From: Paguma larvata
Taxonomy: Eukaryota; Chordata; Mammalia; Carnivora; Viverridae
Assembly (NCBI GenBank): GCA_030068075.1
Contig: CM057839.1
Location: 21,927,167-21,991,166 of the forward strand
Reading direction: 5' to 3'
Length of the DNA stretch: 64,000 nt
Shown: in pieces, positions 36,242 through 48,070 of the stretch
How positions within the stretch are numbered: position 1 is the stretch's first letter
How the letters are laid out: the number at the start of each line of letters is the position of its first letter
Notes under the pieces: generated by a model
What the model was told of the DNA's origin: nothing
Database searches by the model: none
What the model saw: only the letters and a program-made list of their open reading frames with translations
Position numbers and translations under genes: made by a program

Positions 36242-37532
36242 AGTAAAAATACAGAGAAAGTAAAATAAAACGAATGTAAATTAGCATTATTGAGGAATAG
36301 GAACAGGATTTTAGAAACAAATTTTTAGAAGATAAAAATGCTAAAAAACCTCAGGAATTTCCTTTCTAAAATGTTGATGCTAGTAAATCATAAATATATT
36401 AAATATGCATGTGTAAATTTTCCTCTGTACACCCATTAGGAGCTGAATTTATTATGGAATATAATTATGAGTTTATTACAGAATTCACGGGATCTGTGAA
36501 CTTAGATGGGGAAAATTACAGTTTTATTTTTATAAATCTCTAACCACTTGTTTAATTATGAACGTTGCAGCAAACTATAATAGCATTAGACAGATACAGT
36601 TTTAACATCAGTAGAAATCATAGTAACTGAAGTTTTCATTTTTAGAGATATTATTTGATATATTAATAGACAAATTATTTGATGTATTAATACAGGATTT
36701 TATGTATTTTTTTATATTTTGATAATGGTATGTTATAAAAGTTCCTTGTAATGACATATATTTCATTTGTGCACTTAAAAAAATGCATCAACTTTACCAG
36801 GATGCCAAATGAGTCTGTAACAGACCAAATAATTAAGAACTATACTAAAGTATAATATACTACTTGGTAAAAAAGCAGAAAACATTAGTATAGTATTATT
36901 GAAATTTACTCATAAATCTTCAGGAATGTATACTTTTCTCTGAGTAACTTTTAAAGCAGGCCTAGTCCTCTATCCATAATAAATCAAAGGTTATGATAAT
37001 TGACTATATAATTATTGACTATATTACTTAAATACATTTTTGTTTTATTCTTGCACCCTAATAAAATATATAGCAAGAGTAAACTTTTGTTAATATAATA
37101 TCTTCTATTTACTTAATATAATATGTTTTAATACACTTTTTTTTCATTCATTTTTATTTGGACAAGATCTAAAAATTATTTTGGTTTATATTCCATGATA
37201 TTTTATATAGGTAAATTATGCCATTTCAAGTTATTTCTATATAATGCATCAACCATCCTAACAATACTTAAAACTTCTATTAAAAATTACTGATTCTTGT
37301 CTTCATGATACTTTTGGAACTTAAAATATTATATGGTATATTTATTATTTATGTTTTTCATAAACACATTATATATTAACCTTTAGGTTTTAAATCACAT
37401 ACTCAAAGATAGATGATAAATAAATAGGTAAATGAACAGAAGTAATAAATATATAAATTAATTTAAGCCTTTAGTCATATTTTCCAATTAATCATGTTCT
37501 GATTTTTCCAAAATTATTTGTCAAATGCTAAG
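36242..37532. other. unassigned AT-rich DNA
   Basis: Very AT-rich. I see nothing classifiable. Confidence 0.45.
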
Positions 37533-37546
37533 AAAAAAATATACAT

Positions 37547-37767
37547 AGGGGCATATAGGTATCTCAGTTGGTTAAGCATCTGACTTCAGCTCAGGACATG
37601 ATCTCAGAGTCCATGGTTTTGTGCCTGGCATTGGGCTGTGTGGTGACCGCTCAGAGTCTGGAGCCTGCTTTGGATTCTGTGTCTCCCTCGCCCTCTTCCC
37701 CTCCCCTGCTGGTGCTCTATCTCTGACTCTCAAAAAAAATGAATAAATGTTAAAAAATTAAAAAAAT
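37547..37767 (+). mobile_element. CAN-SINE, plus strand
   Basis: Head 'aggggcatataggtatctcag' has lost the GGGTGGCTC box. The rest is complete with an A-rich tail. TSD aaaaaatatacat (ends 37546) / aaaatatatacat (37768-37780), one mismatch in 13. It lies tail to tail with the next SINE. Confidence 0.93.
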
Positions 37768-37786
37768 AAAATATATACATTTTAAT

Positions 37787-38043
37787 TTTTTTAATGTTTA
37801 TTCATTTTTTGAGAGATGGAGTGTGAGTGGGGGAGGGGCAGAGAGAGAGAAAGGGAGACACAGAATCTGACGAGATTGGGTGCGTTCAGGGTGGTATGGC
37901 CGTAGACGAGACACAGAATCTGAAGCAGGCTCCAGTTTCTGAGCTGTCAGCACAGAGACCAATGGGGGACTTGAACTCATGAACCATGAGATCATGACAT
38001 GAACTGATGTCAGACCCTTAACCCACTGAGCCACCCAGGTACC
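37787..38043 (-). mobile_element. SINEC_Fc-type SINE interrupted by a 5S rRNA fragment
   Basis: Minus-strand SINE, longer than its neighbours because a 53-bp unit has been added in its body. The unit comprises a 37-bp foreign piece (37871-37907) and a second copy of 16 bp of SINE sequence. Both SINE halves are otherwise in register: (GA)-rich tract on the left, head ending 'gagccacccaggtaccc' on the right. Confidence 0.95.
37871..37907 (-). pseudogene. truncated 5S rRNA retro-insertion (nt 1-37)
   Basis: The minus strand reads GTCTACGGCCATACCACCCT and continues through nt 37 of vertebrate 5S rRNA. There are two differences, both G to A in former CpG sites (5S nt 27 and 31). It starts exactly at 5S nt 1. 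It is flanked by perfect 16-bp repeats of SINE sequence, gagacacagaatctga at 37855-37870 and 37908-37923. At its inner end, 5S nt 38-43 (TCTGAT) resemble the flanking TCAGAT, so priming by short homology is plausible. It lacks the 5S internal promoter (nt 50 onward), so it is not expected to be transcribed on its own. Confidence 0.9.
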
Positions 38044-38060
38044 CAATGAAGATATATATT

Positions 38061-38261
38061 TTTAAGTTTATTTATTTTGAAAGAGAGAGAAAGTGTGCGA
38101 GTGGGGAAGGGACAGAGAGAAATGGAGAGGGAGAATCCCAAGTAGGCTCCACTTTGTCAATGCGGAGCTTGACACAGAGCTCAGCCCCATAAACCGTGAG
38201 ATGATGACTTGAGCCAAAACCAGAGTCCGATGCCCAACCAACTGAGCCTCCAAGGGGTCCC
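38061..38261 (-). mobile_element. CAN-SINE, minus strand
   Basis: An older copy with several head changes ('ctgagcctccaaggggtcc'). The TSD gaagatat (38048 and 38264) is short. It follows the 5S-bearing SINE after about 18 bp. Confidence 0.92.
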
Positions 38262-38279
38262 ACGAAGATATTTTAATGA

Positions 38280-39949
38280 AAGACAATTACTCTTTTATTT
38301 TATCTATTGATATAAATACATATAATAAAGTGTATTACAAAAGTGTATTACAAAAATTAGCCTAAACCTATGATGATTTCATTTACATGCTGTATTAGAA
38401 CTAGATTTTTTAAAAAATTCTACAAAGAAAAATGTTCCACTTCATTCCTGATGTTTCTTAAACACACACATGTAAACACGCACAAATGCATATAAATTTC
38501 ATTAACATAAACTTGAGCTGGCTATTCTCAAATTTATAACAGTTGCATTTGTACTGACAGAATAATGTAACACCTCTGCAGGCACACATGCATACATCCA
38601 AGTTTATACAAATATCGAGATGTCTTCACCTATGCCTTCACACATAATTCAGATACATTCATCCTCATGTAGGCAAAGTTGCTCAAAATAAGGCTATCGG
38701 TGGCTTATCACTATGTGTAATGACATGGTGGTGCAACTTATTCACCCTGAAGAGAATTTCTGAGTCTATTTTCTCAGTTCAGAGAATAAAGTCTCAGAGC
38801 AGAAGTGTAAATGACTACCCATTTCTAAGTGCAGCATATAAATAAAGTATGTATATAAACAAAGGCTCCACGTGCAAATGGGGTAGATGGGTATTATGAT
38901 AGCAGTGCTCTGGGAGCTTGGCTTCACGGTTTTCTGATTGGACCATAAGCGCCATGTGAGGTAAAAAGAGAGAAAGAAGGGAGGGTTAAGGATGATCTCA
39001 TTAATTGAGCTTGAGGAAGGAAGTTAAACTAAATTTATTTCTGTTAGTTTCCTAAGAGAAGCAAAATTCAGACTCAGTTTATTTTGAAAAAATCACGTGG
39101 GGCAACGAAAATAAAATAAAATAAAAGTCTACAAAGTAGCAACTGGGGAAATACAAGACTTTTCAAAGAAATTCTGAGATATTTTTTCCTGGGGTATTTA
39201 GTGTCAGCCAGAGATAGAGGATGATAATTTTAGGATTTTTTTTTCCATTCTGATAGCTTTTTCTTTTTTAAGCAGTGTTTAAAATTCCTGGTAAGTAGCC
39301 CTGAAGGGAAAGATCAGCTACTTCTTTCTTTCCTTAAACATACACTCTGCTGTTATTTTATGATCTGAACTATGGATTATTAAAAATCATATTGTGCCTC
39401 ATATTTGGAAACTGTGTCTCCATGCAGCTTTCACCAGTAATAAATCTTAAAATTTTATCTTCAGCTTCCTGACTCTATTGTCCCCACCACTGGTTCAGAA
39501 TTCAAGAAAGAAAGAGATGTTTATTTATCCCAACTACTAAAAATATTGCTAAGAACATTCTTAAAGGCTTAGCCGCCCTTGCCTATGGTTATTTATTCCT
39601 TGGGACAAACACATTTCTATTTAAAAAGCACTGTTCCCTGATACAACTAAATACTATTGAAAAAAATCATGCAAAGCTGCTAACTAGTCTTAATTTAAAT
39701 TTATGATTATAAACCTCGGATGGACACTACCATCAGTATTACAGCATTTAGTTATAGATTTGTTTTGCCACTTCTGACGTGACAATTTATAACCTTCACT
39801 TTTTAGGGGAAAATCCATTTTCCCTCCCATTTCTTTACTATCGACAAATTATTTTGGCTTATACTTCATTGAAAACAAAAGAAGCAGCCCCAGTTTAAGT
39901 TACCCCCAATCGAAATTATGAGTACATATCTGTAGACATATGGCGCCAC
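38280..39949. other. unassigned DNA
   Basis: No gene or repeat recognised over about 1.7 kb. It is less repeat-dense than the flanks; an AAAATA run lies near 39,110-39,125. Confidence 0.4.
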
Positions 39950-41090
39950 TCTCTCTTCCTCCTCTTGTGCTAGACAAAGTGAAAAGGTTCCTGGCAAACC
40001 CAACCTCCGTCCCCACTCTCAATTCCACATCCTCTCTCATCAAGGGAGTTTGTTCTAAAGGTCATCCCCTTTATCTCTTGCAAGATGAATTGTTTTTCAC
40101 CCTATACAGAGATCATTCATGCCAGCACACAAATATGCTCCGTTTTCTCTGATTATTTATTACCTAGCCACTGACGAAATACGAAATACCCTCCGTTAAC
40201 TTCTAACTCAGTGTAGCAACTGATCTGTATCTTTCTCTCTCCTTTACTAACTTCTTACAAGACTTGCATTTGCTGTTTATACTTCTGTGTATCCAATCCT
40301 TCGCATTCCAATTAAATCAGGGAAACACCAAAAACTGGACCTTAGTAAAACCCCTAATTATAATGTTGACAAATACACGAATCTAGCCTTATCTTATTCA
40401 CTTTCTAAGCAATGTTGAATACACGTGTTAAGGCTTGCCTTCTAGAGATATTTTATTTTATTGCCTTTCTTTACACAGAAGTTTCTGATTTTTCACCTAC
40501 CCTACTAGCCATTCATATATATATTCTTTTTCCATGGCAGCTGTTTCTCTAATCAGAGACTTTTTTCGGGAAGTCTGCAGGGTCGTGTACTAGGCTGTTT
40601 TGCTCATCCATCGGAAATGTCTCCATAGATGATTTATTGTCATCTTTGTTTTTAAATTCATCATATCAATGTTGAACTCTTCTACCTATATTTCTAGATC
40701 TGGTTGCAGTACTATATCTTGAATAATTTCCATATTTAACGTGTTAAAGTGTAGTTTGGTTCAGTCCCCTTAGAACACTCAGCATGGGGGTGTGAGCCTT
40801 CTCCATTCTCATATCAATAGAAGATATACCATCTAGTGTATGAGTCCAATTCCAGCCTAATTTTGTTATTTTCTGTAAGCCTAACACCCAAGTCTAAATC
40901 TAAAACTTCTAATTCTACCTCAAAAACATTAAATCCGTACCTTTTTCTCCATATTCACTAGTACAAACATAGTCAAATTCAACATCAGGCCATCGATCCA
41001 AGCCTGGGACTTGGAATCAACAACACTGTCCACGTTCTTCTTCCATGATCGCCTCCCGTCATGAAAGTTGAAATTATCATTTTTCATTCT
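39950..41090 (+). mobile_element. probable LINE L2 ORF2 remnant, plus strand
   Basis: Pyrimidine-rich text in L2 ORF2 order: 'cctttactaacttcttacaag' near 40,240, and the 'aatccgtacctttttctcc' and 'gatccaagcctgggacttgg' blocks near 40,930-41,020. These correspond to L2 segments around and after the reverse-transcriptase core. The middle is poorly alignable. A 70-codon frame at 39,940-40,152 is unlikely to be a gene. Confidence 0.45.
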
Positions 41091-41356
41091 ACTCAATTAC
41101 ATAAAGACAATTTACTAAGAGAGTTATATTAGACCAAAAATAAAATATTAATAAATATGAGATACAGAAATAGTAGACACTAATAACAATACCAAAACAA
41201 GAAATTAAATATAAAATAAGCAAACAAAAACGCCTTACTGATTAGATAAGAAAAATAATAAGGGGTCCAAGAAAAAAATACTACATGCCACAAATAATGT
41301 GTTTTAAAACAGGAAAAAGTAAACTGAAAAACACCGTATAAGAATAAGATACTTTA

Positions 41357-41540
41357 GGGGCGCCTGGGTAGCTCAGTCAGTTAAGTGTCAGACTTTGGCT
41401 CAAGAGTTCGAGCCCCACATTGGGCTCTGTCAGGACAGAGCCCACTTCGGATTCCTCTGCTTCCCCCTCCACTCCTCCCTGTTTGTGTTCTGTCTTTCTC
41501 TCTCTCTCTCTCTCAAAATAAAGAAATAAACTTAAGGAAA
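41357..41540 (+). mobile_element. CAN-SINE with internal deletion, plus strand
   Basis: The head 'ggggcgcctgggtagctcag' is intact, but about 20-25 bp between 'ggctca' and 'gagttcgagcc' are missing. A perfect 11-bp TSD ataagatactt lies at 41344-41354 and 41543-41553. Confidence 0.95.
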
Positions 41541-41761
41541 AGATAAGATACTTAAAGAATTAATCAACATAAAATTCATACCTTTAAATATATATTTAAA
41601 AATACAAAGGTAATGAAACAATTGATTGAGCATGCCTTGTGACAATGTTTTCCCACTCTGTGAAAAGTAGGTGAATTTAATACCCTATGAAAAGATAATT
41701 TACCAAACTAGTTTTCAAAACAAAGAAACAGACTGTCATTACTGAATTAGAGGTTTTTAAA

Positions 41762-41959
41762 ATTTTTTAATGTTTACTTATTTTTGAGACACAGAGAAAG
41801 AGAGACAGAGTGCGAGCAGGGAAGGGGCAGAGAGAGGCACAGAATCTGATCTGAGCTGTCAACACAGAGCCTGACATGAGGCTCGAACTCCTGAACCGTG
41901 AGATCATGACCTAAGCTGAAGTTGGCCACTTAACCAACTGAGCCACACAGGCACACCTC
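41762..41959 (-). mobile_element. CAN-SINE with perfect TSD, minus strand
   Basis: The perfect 17-bp TSD aattagaggtttttaaa lies at 41745-41761 and 41960-41976, the longest exact TSD in the window. The body lacks the 'gaagcaggctccaggctc' segment. The head end has two changes ('gagccacacaggcacacc'). Confidence 0.96.
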
Positions 41960-42622
41960 AATTAGAGGTTTTTAAAGATCTAATATACCTAATGAACACC
42001 CTTGGTAAGAAATATTTCATAGACCTTTTACGAAATGTTTAAAGAATAAATTCAAAATATAACACTTAAGTAATTTCAGAGCATAGGGAAATACTGCCAC
42101 AATGGCTATAAGCTATCCACATGGATAACAGACCTGAAAAAGCACTAAAAATTAGAGACCAATTATACTTAATAAAATAGAACTTATGAAACCATAAAAA
42201 TAGTGTTTTTGGAACTAAGAAACAATTTAAAGTTCATATACAAATATAAATAAGCAAGATTATGTAGAAATATTCTGAAGAAGAAAAATGAGAGAACTGA
42301 GTAGACCTTTGGGGTGTTTGTCAGATATGACAAACTAGGCTCATATAAAAGATGATTTATTAATGCATAAAAATGTAGACATCAGTGGAAAGAGATAAAG
42401 TTGGATTCATCAACTCTTAGCAAACTAGAAAGAAAACAGTATTAATTCAATAATTACTAAGTTAAATAGTCAAATGCTATATTTAATGGCCCAATACTGG
42501 TAGACTTATCTCTAAAACTACGATTGAACCAAGTGGTTCTTACAATAATTTCTGCTCAATAACGTAATAAAACATAAAAAACCAATTAACTGTATAAAGA
42601 AGAAACAAACAAGGAAAACCAA

Positions 42623-42644
42623 AATAAATAAATAAATAAATAAA
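42623..42644 (+). repeat. (AAAT)n short tandem repeat
   Basis: Five AAAT units inside the plus-strand L1 remnant. Confidence 0.85.
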
Positions 42645-42800
42645 CATTATTCTTATATTACAGGATTGTGCACCTAGAAAATCAGAAGAATGGATTGAAA
42701 AATCAATACTTTTAATAAATAAATTTACCAATAATTAATGAAATTTAAAATTAAACCTTCTCTCCTGTTTATATAAGTTCAATTTTTGAAGTCTATTTTA

Positions 42801-43003
42801 TTTTATTAATTTTGTTAATTTCTTAATATTTATTTATTTTTGAGACAGAGAGAGAGCGAGCAGAGAGAGGGGGACAGAGAGAATCCTAAGCAGGTTCTGC
42901 GCTGACAGCAGCGAGCCCGATGCGGGGTTCGAACTCTCGAACTATGAGGTCATGACCTGAGCCGAAGTTGAATGTTTAACTGACTGAGCTACTCAGGCAC
43001 CCC
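42801..43003 (-). mobile_element. SINEC_Fc-type SINE, minus strand
   Basis: Body keeps CpGs ('cccgatgcggggttcgaac'). TSD tgaagtctatttta (42787-42800) / tgaaatatatttta (43004-43017), two mismatches in 14. Confidence 0.94.
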
Positions 43004-43426
43004 TGAAATATATTTTAATTTTCTTTGTTAGCAACACATATTTAGAAAATAAAATTTAAAAAATGAATTATATATAAAAATAATTCTAAATAACGATGCT
43101 CAAATGGACCCAATACTACAGTATTGAGAAAAATTTCCAAATAAAAATAATAAAAATAGAAGAGTACATACAATTCAGAAATAGAATGCCACTTTAATTT
43201 AAAAATCACATTACCAGGTATCAATACTTATTAGAATGTATCAAGAATTAAGAATGTATATTGGTGCAACAAAAGCTAAATTAACCCATGTAACAAAATA
43301 GAGGATACGGAAAAGGTTTAACTGCACAGTTTATAACAAAGCTGATATTCTAGTGCTGTGAATGAAAGGATGGTATTTTAAATAAAGGGCACTAGATCAA
43401 TAGGTACACATATAAATGGTGCGGGC

Positions 43427-43492
43427 AAGGGAAACAGAGAAGAGAAAAGAAGGAAAAGAAAGGCAGGTAAAGGCAGGGAAGGGAAAAGAAAT
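43427..43492 (+). repeat. purine-only GA-rich tract
   Basis: AGAGAAGAGAAAAGAAGG-type asymmetric purine run, only briefly interrupted. Polypurine tracts of this kind can form triplex DNA. Confidence 0.8.
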
Positions 43493-43974
43493 TTGACTTT
43501 ACTGTACACCTTACATAAATATTGTTCTATTTGGATTATATAGCTAAATGTGAAAGACAAAACAATATATTTCTAAAAGACAGGAGTTAAAAGTGCATCC
43601 ATGATAGATACTTAATGAGAACAGGTAATATTTCTTAATCAAAAATCCACTATAGATAATTCATATAAATATAATATTGAGTGAAAGTCAAAAGTAAAAT
43701 AATATATATTAGGTAATTTTATTTATATCACATATGGATCAAGGAAATGCAGCTTACTGTGTTAGAAGTCACAAAATGTATACCTCAGAACAGGAGGAGG
43801 GTCAGTGAATAGAACATCATAAGGAAACCCAGAATGAAGGGGATGGTACATTTCTTGCATGACAGATAGAAACATGAGTGTGTAAACCATGTGAAAAATT
43901 TATAATATTGTGCTCTTAAAATTTGTGATTAATTTTTTTCTTGTGTACATTTTTCCTTTTGTTTAAGGAATACT

Positions 43975-44600
43975 TTTATTTTTAAAAATTTTTATTAAGA
44001 TAAAATTGACATATAGCATTACATTAGTTTCAGATGTACAGGATAATGATCTGGTATTTGTATATATTACCAAACGATCACCACAATAAGTCTAGTTAAC
44101 ATCCAACATCATACATAGGAACACATTTTTCTTCTTGTAATGAGGACTTAAAATCTATTCGCAACAATTTTCAAATATGCAGTGCAGTCACCATTCTATA
44201 TAACAAATGCCCACGAATTATTTATTTTATAACTAGAAGTTGTACCTTTGCTCCTCCTTCACCCATGTCACCAATCTCCTTTGTTCTTGCCTCCAGCATC
44301 ATCAAGCACTCTATTCTCTGTGTCTGGAAGCTTGATTTTTTTGTTTTTTAGTTCCACAAATGAGATCATATAGTATATGTCTGTTTTTATCTGATTTGTT
44401 TCATTTAGCCAAATACTCTTAAGTTCTATCCATGTTGTCACAAATGGCAAGATTTAATTCTTTTTCATGGCTGAGTAGTATTCCAGCATGTATATATCTG
44501 TGTGTGTGTGCACTTGTGTTTGTATCTCAAATCTTTATCCATTAATCCACTGATGGATACTTAGGTTGTTTTCATAACTCTATATTTTTAACCTAAAGTT
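43975..44600 (-). mobile_element. L1 3' end and ORF2 terminus, minus strand
   Basis: Antisense L1: 'aaaattgacatatagcattacattagtttcagatgtaca', 'atcaccacaataagtctagtt', 'atttattttataactagaagttg', 'ggctgagtagtattccagcatg' and 'actgatggatacttaggttg'. It is clearly recognisable and lies tail to tail with the preceding plus-strand L1. Confidence 0.88.
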
Positions 44601-45485
44601 TATTTAAAGAACAAAAGTTTCAAATTATATACTAATTTTGAAAAGGATATAAAATCAGTAAAAGAAACAATGAGAGGAATTATAATATCATTGTGGCTGG
44701 GTCATTTAAATATACTACAATACTAGGGAGTCATATATGAAAGAAACTGCAAGTGGTTAACTACAGGGGGAATGATTGAGTAAAAGTGATAATGGTGATG
44801 AAGGGACACATACTCTCCACTCTATCCAGTTTGATCTCTTTTAAAATACGTATAATGACTTTGAATTGAATACTATTACTACTACAACTACTAACAATAA
44901 ATACATATATTGATTATGTTTGTAATTCCTAATGAAATTGTGTAACTTTTACAAAATAAGCAACAAAGTAAAAAAATGAATATCACTTAAATAATAATAC
45001 ACATCTTGTTTTCGTTATAAATAATTATTTGTAAATATGTTTGAACATTTAAGGTGTATCTATTTACATTTCATAAAAATATTGCCTGACAAAAGATATT
45101 TTGGTAATACTTGTTAAACTTAATATTCTTAGTTAAAATAATCTACTGATATCAAAGGTTATGGAAACACAGTAAAAATAACAATAAGATGAATAAAGTG
45201 ACTGGGACAAAAGTAAATACAAACAGTTTTATTTACGCAGAAGATATTTTGTTAGTTTTATGTTTTGCTCTTTGCACCTGGAGTGAATGCCCTTTTTGTC
45301 ATGCTAATCATTTACAGTTGTCAACATTATTTCTATTTATGATGGGCAAAGCATAACATTACTACATGACAATGCAAAAGCGCATCAATGTCACAATAGC
45401 TGTGACCCTATGACCGCCCAGCGGTGCCTGTGTGTGTGTGGCAGGGGGCGTTAAAAATGCAAATAAAGGGAGAAACAATGATAGT
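44601..45485. other. unassigned AT-rich DNA
   Basis: No gene or repeat recognised. A small CpG-containing patch lies near 45,380-45,455 ('gaccgcccagcggtgcc' then TGTGTGTG). Confidence 0.45.
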
Positions 45486-48070
45486 CAGTCTTTTTTATTT
45501 TTGTCATTTAAGAATTTTTGTTTACATTTTAAATTAATTTCCATTTTTAATAGCTCATACCATAAATTAATACTTTTTATTGATATAGAGTTCATGAATA
45601 TTATTAACGCTTGTATAGATTTAGGTAACCATCACCACAACCATGATTCAGAACAGTCCCGTTACCTTTATAAACATCTCTCTTGTGTTATTCCTTACAA
45701 GCACATCCACCCCACAATACATACACAGACGCACTCACACACTTAACCCATGTCAAGCCCTCATAGGTTTTCTGACACTATAATTGTGTCTTTTAGAGAA
45801 TGTATTATAAATGGATCACACAGCTGTGATTATCATTATGCTGACGTAAGAATCTTTTCAAATGGCATGTAATTGTTTGAAACAGTAATTTTTCATCAGC
45901 TGTAATGCTTTTAAGATACATCTAAATTGCTGGATGTATCAAAAGTTGACGATTTTATTATTGTTGAATTGTATTACATTATATGAATACACTTGCTCTA
46001 AACATTCATGCACAAGCTTTTGTGTTATCATAGTTTTATTTCTAAGTAGTGCTTTTTCATATGGTGAGTTTATGTGTAATTGTATAAGAAACTTCCAAAC
46101 TGTTTTCCAGAGTGGCTATATTGCTTTGCATTTTTGCCAAGAATGCATGGAAGTGCAAGTTGCTTCACAAACTTATTAACACCTTATATTGTCAGTACTT
46201 TGTTTTTAAACACTTTAAAAAGTGTGTGGTACTGTTTCTTCGTGGTTTTAATTTACACTTCCCTAATAACCAATTATGTTGAACATCTGTCTATATGTTT
46301 ATTTGCCATCTTTATATTCTCCATGTGAAATGTTTGTTTAGTTTGCCTTTTTTTAGAACACTGTTTTCTTATTATTTAATTTAGTTATTTATATACATAA
46401 GCACATCCATATTGATTGGTGTATATATACACATATGTATACTTTATTAATTTTTATAATATCTTTGCTGTTATGTGGTCTACATTGCTTTAACAGTCTT
46501 TCAAAGAAGAAGAAAATATCAACAACATTGAATTCAATTTACCTTTTTTTTCTTCTTTTATGGATCATGCATTTTTGAGAACACTGACTAACTCCACGCC
46601 ACAAAGACTTTTTTCTAGGTGCTTTATATGTTTATGTATTACATTAATATCTACATTCCAATCACAGTTACTATTTTTGCATAAAGCATGAGGATTAGGT
46701 TGAGTGTTTTTGTTTGTGCATTTTTGTCTGTTTTTTGGTTCATGAATGCCCAATTATTTCAGCAACTCTTGTTAAAAAGACTATTATTTCTCACTGAATA
46801 TACTTAGCGGTACTGTGGACAATCAATTGGCCATGCTTGCATTAGTCTCTTTCTGGTTTCCGTCTCCTGCCTCAATGATCTATTCACTTATCCCTCACCA
46901 ATATTACATTGTTTTGATTACTATGGGACTGTAACAAGCCTTAATATCTAATAGAGCGAATCTTTGTCTTTTTTTATTTCTTTATCAAAATTGTTTTAGC
47001 TATTCTAATTCCTTTGTTCTTATGCAATTTAGAAATGTTATAAATTTAGAAAGAATATGAAATAAATTTTAGAAGTCTGATAGAATTTTATCATGTAATC
47101 CATGGGCATTTTATTTAGGACTTCTTTTATTCTTTCTTAGTGTTTGTGGATTCCACACATCTGCACATGATTTGCTAAATGGATACCTCAGCACTTCTGA
47201 GCAAGTGTAATTTTTTTAAAATTTTACTTCCCTATTATCAATTACTACTATAAAGAACTGTGACTGAATTTTGTTTGTTGACCTTGGATCCTGCTATCTT
47301 GCCAAACTCATTTATTGGTTTTAAGTGATATTTGTTTGTTTTGTAGATTCCTTGAAATTTTCTACATAGGCAAATATCCCATCTGTGAATAAGGTCAGGT
47401 TCCTTTTTTCTATATTGCTTTTCTATTTTTATCGGATTGATATTTTGCTCTTATATACATCATTTCCTTTCTTCTGCTTGCTTCAGATTTAATTTTCTTT
47501 GCTTTTTGAAATTTCAATTGCTGATTTGAACGCTTTATTTTTTCTAATGCAAAGATTTGCTGCCATAAGTTTACCTCTAACGCTGCTCTAGCTGAACTCC
47601 TCAAATTTTGATATTTTGTACTTTACTTGAAATTAAAATATATTTCTAATATCGTTTGAAATATCAACTTTGACTCATGAATTACACAGAAATGTGTGTC
47701 ATATAATATTGAAATGTTTGGTGATTTTTTAATGAGCTTTCTGTTATTTATTATTTAATTCTTTTATTATTTGGAATCATACTTTGAATGATTTCAAAAT
47801 ATTTACATTTTTTAACCCATGATATCGCTTCTGGTGAACTTTTCATGTATACTTGATAATAATGTGCATTCTTTGGTTGTTGGTGGGTATATTATAAAGA
47901 GCAATTAGATCCAGTTGGTTGATGACATTTTTCAGTTCCTCTATACCTTTGTTCGTTTTCTGTATACTAGTTACCTTGATTACTGAAAGAGGAGTGCTGA
48001 AAGGTCTTATATATTTGTGTATTTTTCTACTCCTATTTTTAGTTATTTAGAGCATTACTCTTTCAATTCT
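45486..48070 (-). mobile_element. old L1 (L1M), minus strand, with internal deletion
   Basis: Antisense L1 in order: 3'UTR (45,490-45,900), ORF2 C-terminus (about 46,080-46,330, 'ccaaactgttttccagagtggc'), middle ORF2 (46,700-47,420, 'attacattgttttgattactatggg'). At about 47,430-47,450 it jumps to sequence nearer the 5' side of ORF2 ('cctctaacgctgctctagctg', 'tagatccagttggttgatgac'). The reverse-transcriptase core is therefore missing. Frames at 45,432-46,328 and 47,410-47,604 are fragments of this LINE. Confidence 0.78.

Larger units (their letters stand above)
41650..43940 (+). mobile_element. old L1 ORF2 and 3'UTR, plus strand, split by two SINEs
   Basis: A-rich strand with ORF2 C-terminal order: 'ttggaactaagaaacaat' (about 42,210), 'aatgtatattggtgcaac' near 43,260 ('...tggcacaaaaatagac' equivalent), and 'atcaataggtacac' near 43,400. 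The 3'UTR follows at 43,740-43,940 ('gaatagaacatcataaggaaacc'). Minus-strand SINEs lie at 41,762-41,959 and 42,801-43,003. Confidence 0.6.
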
